Source: Syntrophaceae bacterium UBA1163 (GTDB taxonomy: Bacteria > Desulfobacterota > BSN033 > UBA1163). From it: 13,352 nt of DNA. The notes beneath the pieces are model-generated. The model was not told the DNA's origin. It saw only the letters and a program-made list of their open reading frames with translations, and ran no database searches. The stretch covers positions 1 through 13,352 of the forward strand of contig DBZJ01000067.1 of assembly GCA_002311635.1 (NCBI GenBank), given 5' to 3'. Shown piece after piece: positions 7,832-13,352 of the stretch; the stretch's first letter is position 1, and every line of letters begins with the position of its first letter. The translations under genes were made by a program, and so were the position numbers.

Positions 7832-10800
7832 CTATGTCGGGCTCGCACCTGTTCGAGCTAACTGTTTCTTCAGCCCAAAGTTCCATTTCCAGATGGCGTA
7901 GATGGCAGGATAGACACATAATTCCATAATAAATGATGTGAAGATTCCGCCGATCATCGGAGCGGCAATACGCTTCATGGTGTCAGCGCCGCTGCCCACT
8001 GACCACATGATCGGAACCAGGCCCATAAACATAACGCCCACCGTCATCACCTTGGGCCGAAGCCGTTTTACCGCCCCCTCAACAATCGCCTCTTTCAAAT
8101 CATCCCAGTTCCTCATCCTCCCTTTCTGCTGGGCATCCTTGTAGGCCAGATCCAGGTAAAGGAGCATAAACATGCCCGTCTCTGCATCCACCCCCATCAA
8201 AGCAATCAGACCCACCCAGACAGCAGCACTGATGTGATAGCCGAGGAGGTAAAGGAACCAAATGGCACCCACCGCTGAAAATGGGAGAGCCACGAGAATA
8301 ATCATTGTCTTGGTGATTGATCGAGTATTGAAAAATAGGAGCAAAAACACAAGAAAAATGGTGATCGGCACGACAACGAGAAGACGTTGATTGACACGCT
8401 CCATCAACTCAAATTGTCCGCTCCAGATAAGCTGATAGCCCGGGGGAAGTTGTACTTTCTCATGGATCACTTTTTTGGCATCTGCCACGTAGCCTCCGAT
8501 ATCTCGCTGCGAGGTATCAAAGTTGATCGTTACATATCCGGAAAGACGGCCATTTTCGTCACGTATCATACCGGGGCCTGTCTTCATTGAAATTTCAGCT
8601 ATCTCCGTAATGGGCACATGGGCTACCCCTATGCCTACCGTTCCTCCTGACCCGCTCATCCCGCCACCCATGCCTCCTGCTGGACTTAGACCACCTGGCC
8701 GGACAGGAACAAGAACCCTCTTGAGCTTTTCTATATCATCCCGAAAACCTCTGAAATACCGGACGTTGACCGGATAACGTTCCCTGCCCTCGATGGTGGT
8801 CGTTACGTTTTCGCCCCCTATCGCCGACATCACAATGCTATTGGCCTGATCGATGGTTAGACCATAGCGGGCCAGTTCCTCCCGCTTGAGTGTAAAATCG
8901 AGAAAGTAACCACCGGCCGTGCGTTCGGCAAACACGCTCACGGTGCCCGGAACGTCTTTCAGAACCGTTTCGATGTGTTCACCGAGGTCCTGAATTTTTT
9001 GCAAATCTGCCCCCAGGATCTTAATGCCCACGGGCGACCTGATGCCGGTCGAAAGCATATCAACCCGGTTCTTGATTGGCATCGTCCACATATTCGTGGC
9101 TCCCGGAAATTGCATTTTTTGATCATACCCTCCTGGAGCGTAAAGTAATTCGTCTGGACTTTTGTGATCGGGCCAGAACCGGCGGAGCATTTTTTGCAGC
9201 CATTTGGGGGCCCATGAAGAGTACCATTGGGGTACTTTTGGCCACTCCGTTTCAGGTTTAAGAAGAATGACCGTCTCCATCATCGAAAAGGGAGCTGGAT
9301 CAGTGGGCGTGTCTGCACGACCTGCCTTGCCAAAGACAAGGTCGACTTCGGGGAAGGTCTTCAACACTTTGTCCTGAATCTGAAGCAATTTTTGGGACTC
9401 CGTAACCGAGATACCAGGCAAGGTCGTAGGCATATAAAGCAGTGACCCCTCGTAGAGAGGAGGCATAAACTCGGACCCGAGCTTTGTGTAAAAAGGAACC
9501 GTCACAATGACGATGAGAAGTGCAACCATCACAGTTGCCCATTTGAACTTCAATACAAACTTGCAGACAGGATGATAGATTCTCATCAACGGTCTGCTGA
9601 TCGGATGTCTCTCTTCGCTGTGGATTTTGCCAACCAACAATGCATTGACAATCCGGCACAGGAATTTGGGCCGGAACTTGTACGGATCCATGTGCGTAAA
9701 AAGCAATCGTATGGCTGGATCGAGTGTGATGGCCAAAATGGCTGCAATGGCCATGGAGAAGTTCTTCGTAAAGGCCAAAGGTTTGAACAACCGGCCTTCC
9801 TGCCCTGTAAGTGTAAAGACGGGCATAAAGGAGACAGCGATGACGAGAAGTGCAAAGAAACTCGGTCCGCCTACTTCCTTGACAGCGCTAATCACCACGT
9901 CTTTATAATTGCCAGGTCGTCCTACAGCATCCCAGCGTTCAAGCTTTTTATGCGTCTGTTCAACAACCACGATGGCCGCATCCACCATTGCGCCAATGGC
10001 GATGGCAATTCCGCCGAGACTCATAATGTTAGCTGTCAGTCCCATTAAATACATCGGGATGAAAGCAAGGATGATTGTAATAGGTATGGTGATAATGGGG
10101 ACGAGGGCAGAGGGGATGTGCCAGAGAAAGATCATGATCACAATGCTAACGATAATGAGTTCTTCAATTAAGGTGCTCTTGAGGGTCTCAATCGACCGCT
10201 CGATCAAATCGGCGCGATCATAGGTGGTAACAATCTCAACCCCGGGGGGAAGCGAGGGCTTAAATTCCTCCAGTTTTGCACGGACTCGCTCAATGACTTT
10301 CAGTGCATTCTCTCCAAAACGCATGATGACGATACCGCCTACAACCTCACCCTCGCCATTGAGGTCGGCAACACCCCGCCGGATATCGGGACCCAGCGTC
10401 ACCATCCCAAGATCTTTAACCAGGATCGGGGTGCCGCCAAGCTTGCTGGTGCCCACGACGATGTTCTCCACATCAGAGACTTTCTTAATATAACCAATGC
10501 CCCGGACCATGTATTCGAGCCCGGAGAATTCGACCAATCTACCGCCCACATCGTTATTCCCTGCCCGCACTGCGTCGATCACTCGATCAATGGAAATGTT
10601 GTAGGCCACCAGTTTATTGGGGTCCACATTCACTTGATATTGCTTGACAAACCCCCCGATGGGTGCCACCTCAGCCACCCCCGGCACAGCCTGCAACGCA
10701 TACCGAAGATGCCAATCTTGAAAAGAACGTAGCTGGGAGAGATCATTCCTACCTGTCTTGTCAACGAGAGCATACTGAAACACCCATCCGATGGCCGTTT

Positions 10801-11194
10801 CGTCGCGAGCCAGCTCAACGTTGACCCCCTGCGGCAAACGCGGAAGAATGTTGCTCAAATATTCAAGCGTCCGCGAACGGGCCCAGTAGATGTCTGTACC
10901 ATCCTCAAAAATGATATAGACATAGGAATAACCAAAATCGGAGAAACCCCGAATGTCCTTCACCTTTGGCACACCCAGGAGTGCTGAGACGATGGGGTAA
11001 GTGACCTGATCTTCCATGATGTCAGGGCTGCGGTCCCATCGCGAGTAAATGATCACCTGGGTATCCGAAAGATCAGGAATGGCATCGAGGGTAATATTCT
11101 TTATCGAATACAATCCCCACAACACCGCCATTCCGATCAAAAGCAAAACCATGAATTTGTTATGGGCACACCACTCGATCAGCTTGTTGATCAT
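7832..11194 (-). CDS. cusA: CusA-type Cu(I)/Ag(I) RND efflux pump (HAE1/HME family)
   Basis: A 1120-residue inner-membrane RND transporter that drives metal from periplasm (and possibly cytoplasm) through CusB and the outer-membrane factor using protons. The N-terminal helix, VDAIPDLSD-like segment (LDAIPDLSDTQVII), SYVYIIFEDGTD and IYWARSR are CusA hallmarks. Asp405 in GAMVDAAIV is the helix-4 proton-relay residue. The three methionines of the E. coli CusA copper site are all kept: Met588 (M573), Met638 (M623) and Met713 (M672), which points to Cu(I)/Ag(I) rather than Zn/Co/Cd. It is longer than E. coli CusA (1047): there are about 26 extra residues between Met638 and Met713, and a Gly/Met/Ser-rich insert at about 832-858. 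The ATG has GGAGGC about 11 bases upstream. It follows cusB by 99 bases. Confidence 0.96.
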   Translation of the reverse strand: MINKLIEWCAHNKFMVLLLIGMAVLWGLYSIKNITLDAIPDLSDTQVIIYSRWDRSPDIMEDQVTYPIVSALLGVPKVKDIRGFSDFGYSYVYIIFEDGTDIYWARSRTLEYLSNILPRLPQGVNVELARDETAIGWVFQYALVDKTGRNDLSQLRSFQDWHLRYALQAVPGVAEVAPIGGFVKQYQVNVDPNKLVAYNISIDRVIDAVRAGNNDVGGRLVEFSGLEYMVRGIGYIKKVSDVENIVVGTSKLGGTPILVKDLGMVTLGPDIRRGVADLNGEGEVVGGIVIMRFGENALKVIERVRAKLEEFKPSLPPGVEIVTTYDRADLIERSIETLKSTLIEELIIVSIVIMIFLWHIPSALVPIITIPITIILAFIPMYLMGLTANIMSLGGIAIAIGAMVDAAIVVVEQTHKKLERWDAVGRPGNYKDVVISAVKEVGGPSFFALLVIAVSFMPVFTLTGQEGRLFKPLAFTKNFSMAIAAILAITLDPAIRLLFTHMDPYKFRPKFLCRIVNALLVGKIHSEERHPISRPLMRIYHPVCKFVLKFKWATVMVALLIVIVTVPFYTKLGSEFMPPLYEGSLLYMPTTLPGISVTESQKLLQIQDKVLKTFPEVDLVFGKAGRADTPTDPAPFSMMETVILLKPETEWPKVPQWYSSWAPKWLQKMLRRFWPDHKSPDELLYAPGGYDQKMQFPGATNMWTMPIKNRVDMLSTGIRSPVGIKILGADLQKIQDLGEHIETVLKDVPGTVSVFAERTAGGYFLDFTLKREELARYGLTIDQANSIVMSAIGGENVTTTIEGRERYPVNVRYFRGFRDDIEKLKRVLVPVRPGGLSPAGGMGGGMSGSGGTVGIGVAHVPITEIAEISMKTGPGMIRDENGRLSGYVTINFDTSQRDIGGYVADAKKVIHEKVQLPPGYQLIWSGQFELMERVNQRLLVVVPITIFLVFLLLFFNTRSITKTMIILVALPFSAVGAIWFLYLLGYHISAAVWVGLIALMGVDAETGMFMLLYLDLAYKDAQQKGRMRNWDDLKEAIVEGAVKRLRPKVMTVGVMFMGLVPIMWSVGSGADTMKRIAAPMIGGIFTSFIMELCVYPAIYAIWKWNFGLKKQLARTGASPT

Positions 11195-11212
11195 AGTAGT
11201 AAATAGCCTCCA

Positions 11213-11263
11213 GGGCTCAAGGGTTCGAGGGTTCAGGTGTTTTTTAGTCGACCACTTGAATCC
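11213..11263. repeat. Three 8-base tandem units and a stem in the cusB-cusA spacer
   Basis: GGGCTCAA, GGGTTCGA and GGGTTCAG lie head to tail at 11213-11236. The third unit, extended to 11239, can pair with CACTTGAATCC at 11253-11263 at nine of eleven positions across a 13-base loop. The 99-base spacer separates cusB from cusA, which are normally tightly joined. No T-run follows on the minus strand, so termination is not expected. It may be a decayed dispersed repeat or may modulate the cusB to cusA expression ratio; neither is shown. Confidence 0.45.
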
Positions 11264-11293
11264 TTTTATTACTTACTTTCCATGTCCTGCATG

Positions 11294-12535
11294 CTACATT
11301 CCGGGCATACCTGCCATGCCGCCCACGGCTTCTTTTAAATTCGATTCGGAGTCAATGAGGAAATTAGCGCTTGTGACGACCCTTTCTCCAGCCTTAAGCC
11401 CTTCGATCACCTCATAATACCCTTCTACCTTGGACCCTACCTTCACCTTTCTCGGTTCAAAATACCCAGAGCCCTTGTCAACAATGGCTACCTGTCGAAG
11501 ACCGGTATCGATGATTGCTCCTTCCGGGACAGCCAGCTTTTGTCCCAGGTGAACCTTAATTTCCACATTGGCATACATTTCCGGTTTCAATTTTCCGTGC
11601 GGATTTGGAAGTTCAAACCTTACCTTCGCGGTTCGAGTTTCAGGATTCAAGGAAGGATAGATGTAGACCGCTCTCCCGGTAAACGTCTCCCCGGGCATAG
11701 AAGCGAGCTGGACCGAGGCCTGCTCTCCTAAACGCACAAAAGGCAGTTCATATTCGTAGACATCCGCATACAGCCAGACGACCGAGAGATCAGCAAGTTT
11801 GAACAAAGCCACCCCTGGCATCACATTCATCCCTTTGTAGGCGGCCTTTTCCAAAACAAATCCGCTGAAAGGCGAGTAGAGGGTGAGGGTCTTTTTAGCC
11901 TGGCCGCTCTCCTCCAAAGCCTTGATTTGATCATCGTTGATATCCCAGAGTTTTAGGCGTCGCCTGGCAGAATCTGCAAGAGAGTCTCCACTCCCAGCCA
12001 CCTCTGGAAATGAACTCTTCGTCAGAGATTTTCTTGCTGCAAGGGCTAGCAAATATTCCTCTTGCGTCGAAACCAAATCCGGACTATAGATCGTGAGAAG
12101 AGGCTCCCCTTTCCTGACATATTTCCCCGTGAAATCAACATAGAGATCCTCAATCCATCCACCAACTTTAAGAGAAACCGTGGTAATCCGTTTTTCATCA
12201 TAATCGATTCTTCCCACGGTCCGGATGACCCTCTCAAGGGGTCTTATCTCTACTGTCCCGAATTTGACTCCGATTAGTTGCTGCCTCTCCGGAGAGATTT
12301 GAACCGTGCCGGGAGCCACTTCTTGCACCTTTCCTTCTTTCTGGATGGACTCCATGGTCATTCCCTTCATTTCCTCCATCTCCGTTGTGCCGGGCTTTTT
12401 TGTCGGCTCGGTTGCACCGGCTCTCGCCTCATGCCTCATCCCTTCCTTAGGAGTCGGAGTCTCCTTCCCTTTTCCGCATCCGGAGATCCACGAGAAGAGA
12501 ACCAACAATAGAATGAGGCAAATCACTCGTTTCAT
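11294..12535 (-). CDS. cusB: CusB-type periplasmic adaptor (membrane fusion) lipoprotein
   Basis: A 413-residue adaptor that links CusA to the outer-membrane factor and passes Cu(I)/Ag(I). The N-terminus is a lipoprotein signal (hydrophobic run, then ISGC with Cys20 as the likely lipidated residue). The following linker carries Met33, His35 and a cluster at Met53, Met56, Met59 and Met61, comparable in kind to the N-terminal metal-binding Met set of E. coli CusB. The body has the HlyD/CusB layout: a barrel-sandwich half (VSLKVGGWIEDLYV), an alpha hairpin, then the second half (LYSPFSGFVLEKAAYKG) and beta-barrel (VVWLYADVYEYEL). The C-terminus ends in a Gly/Met tail (Met407, Met410, Met413). 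There is no YHS or heavy-metal-binding 'CPMHP' domain. The ATG overlaps the upstream stop as ATGA, and AAGGAGGA sits six bases before it. Confidence 0.94.
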   Translation of the reverse strand: MKRVICLILLLVLFSWISGCGKGKETPTPKEGMRHEARAGATEPTKKPGTTEMEEMKGMTMESIQKEGKVQEVAPGTVQISPERQQLIGVKFGTVEIRPLERVIRTVGRIDYDEKRITTVSLKVGGWIEDLYVDFTGKYVRKGEPLLTIYSPDLVSTQEEYLLALAARKSLTKSSFPEVAGSGDSLADSARRRLKLWDINDDQIKALEESGQAKKTLTLYSPFSGFVLEKAAYKGMNVMPGVALFKLADLSVVWLYADVYEYELPFVRLGEQASVQLASMPGETFTGRAVYIYPSLNPETRTAKVRFELPNPHGKLKPEMYANVEIKVHLGQKLAVPEGAIIDTGLRQVAIVDKGSGYFEPRKVKVGSKVEGYYEVIEGLKAGERVVTSANFLIDSESNLKEAVGGMAGMPGM

Positions 12536-13352
12536 TTTCCTTCCTCCTTCTGCGAGAAACGCTTTCCAACAGCGGCTCCTAAGCTTGCCACATTCTTCTC
12601 ATATTCCGTCAACGCCAGGTGATATTCTAATTCATATTTGTAGAGCGTCATCTGGCTATCGAGAAGAGTCAAGAAATCTGCCTTATTCACCCGGTACGAA
12701 CTTAAGGCCGAGCTCACCTGAAGGCTTGCCTGGGGAATAATCCCTGTTTTATAGAGGTCGATTTGTCTTTCGACCCGCTGGGCCATTGAGCCCATATCGG
12801 CAACTATGAAAAGAGTTTCATTTTTCATCGCCTGATATTGCGCCTCAGCGCTCTTAATATCAGCCATTGTCTCTGCTACTTTCCGGTCTTGTTTTGACTT
12901 GTAGAAGATAGGAATATTGATCTCCACCATCCCCGTAAGCATATCATCCTGTCTCATACCCATAAGCTTATCCCTCTGGCCATAGGCGAACCGTAAATTA
13001 AAGTCGGGATAATATTCTCTCTTAGCAAGGGCGTAGGCCTTTTCTTTCGCTTCGATCATTTTTTTCATTCCCTGCAGACTCGGGTTCATCTCTAAGGCCA
13101 TTTTTTGAAGTTCTTCAATGGTGTACGGAAATTTTTTGAAAATGACTTCTTCCGGTTCACCTACCGGCGTTTCCGGAGGCCGATTAAGCAGAGCGTTCAG
13201 TTTTGCCTCTAAGGCTCTTTTTCTCTGGCCGAGCATAATCAAATCATCAACCATCTTGGAAACTTCCACGTGAGCTTTAAGCACATCCTGCTGTATCCCC
13301 TCTCCGACGGAGTAACGGGTTTCAGCAATCTTTGCAAAATTCTCCAGAATCT
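12532..13352 (-). CDS. TolC/CusC-like outer-membrane efflux factor, C-terminal part (start outside window)
   Basis: The reading frame stays open to the right edge of the window, giving 272 visible residues; a GTG at 13284 is internal, because family-like sequence (ENFAKIAETRYSVGEG) continues upstream of it. The visible part is the C-terminal half or more of an outer-membrane factor of about 420-460 residues. It shows the long alpha-hairpin heptads, RYSVGEGIQQDVLKA, LNALLNRPPETPVG, and the second-repeat segment SYRVNKADFLTLLDSQMTLYK that pairs with the adaptor and forms the channel. It ends in LGAAVGKRFSQKEEGK and its TGA overlaps the cusB ATG by ATGA, so the two are translationally coupled. 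Position makes it the CusC equivalent. A lipoprotein N-terminus cannot be checked here. Confidence 0.92.
   Translation of the reverse strand, partial: ILENFAKIAETRYSVGEGIQQDVLKAHVEVSKMVDDLIMLGQRKRALEAKLNALLNRPPETPVGEPEEVIFKKFPYTIEELQKMALEMNPSLQGMKKMIEAKEKAYALAKREYYPDFNLRFAYGQRDKLMGMRQDDMLTGMVEINIPIFYKSKQDRKVAETMADIKSAEAQYQAMKNETLFIVADMGSMAQRVERQIDLYKTGIIPQASLQVSSALSSYRVNKADFLTLLDSQMTLYKYELEYHLALTEYEKNVASLGAAVGKRFSQKEEGK
12542..12549 (-). promoter_or_regulatory. Strong ribosome binding site of cusB inside the upstream gene
   Basis: The minus strand reads AAGGAGGA six bases before the cusB ATG at 12533-12535, within the last codons of the outer-membrane factor gene. Together with the ATGA overlap it shows coupled but independently initiated translation of cusB. 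Confidence 0.75.

Noticed and set aside
7708..7848. N-terminal extension of the antiporter-like gene overlapping cusA
   Set aside because: The extra 47 residues are the translated repeat spacer (Arg/Gly/Pro-rich, no membrane segment), while the family-like N-terminus begins at the ATG at 7707.
9572..10048. Plus-strand open frames opposite cusA (also 9627-9908 and 9909-10223)
   Set aside because: They overlap conserved CusA segments, including the Asp405 region, and their translations look like reverse-frame noise.
13282..13284. GTG as the start of the outer-membrane factor gene
   Set aside because: The frame stays open with family-like sequence up to the window edge, so the GTG is internal and the gene is cut by the window.

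Overview
The window carries ten protein-coding genes, all on the minus strand and read from right to left, and it is almost fully packed. It looks like chromosomal DNA of a Gram-negative (diderm) bacterium: there is an outer-membrane factor, a lipoprotein membrane-fusion protein, several Sec signal peptides, a DUF4124 protein and strong AGGAGG-type ribosome binding sites. Base composition is near balanced. The short C-rich/G-rich palindromes between genes resemble those I associate with Desulfobacterota, Nitrospirota or NC10-like genomes, but the lineage is a low-confidence guess.

In transcription order (right to left) the first block is a tripartite Cu(I)/Ag(I) exporter of the CusCBA type. 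It has the C-terminal part of a TolC/CusC-like outer-membrane factor (start beyond the window), then cusB (overlapping by ATGA), then cusA with all three copper-relay methionines in place. Next come a CPA2/Kef-like antiporter homologue in which the usual ion-binding Asp pair is Gly-Gly, a small DUF4124 envelope protein with a coiled-coil tail, and a His/Met-rich secreted protein. The last block is copA (a two-HMA-domain Cu+ P1B-1 ATPase), cysK (cysteine synthase), a DUF302 protein and a single-PDZ HtrA-type periplasmic protease.

Read together, this is a copper/silver homeostasis island. CopA moves Cu+ from cytoplasm to periplasm, and CusCBA moves it from periplasm out of the cell. The Met/His-rich secreted protein could buffer or carry periplasmic metal. 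CysK and HtrA plausibly deal with the consequences (thiol and Fe-S demand, misfolded envelope proteins), though that part is inference. No metal-responsive regulator (CueR, CusRS, CsoR type) lies in the window.

The three longest spacers (cusB-cusA, cusA-antiporter, secreted protein-copA) each hold short repetitive or palindromic DNA of different kinds. I see no tRNA, rRNA, CRISPR array, insertion sequence or phage gene. No gene-free stretch exceeds 300 bases. I do not see a clearly new system. The points most worth following up are the Asp-less antiporter homologue and the unassigned Met/His-rich secreted protein inside the copper cluster.
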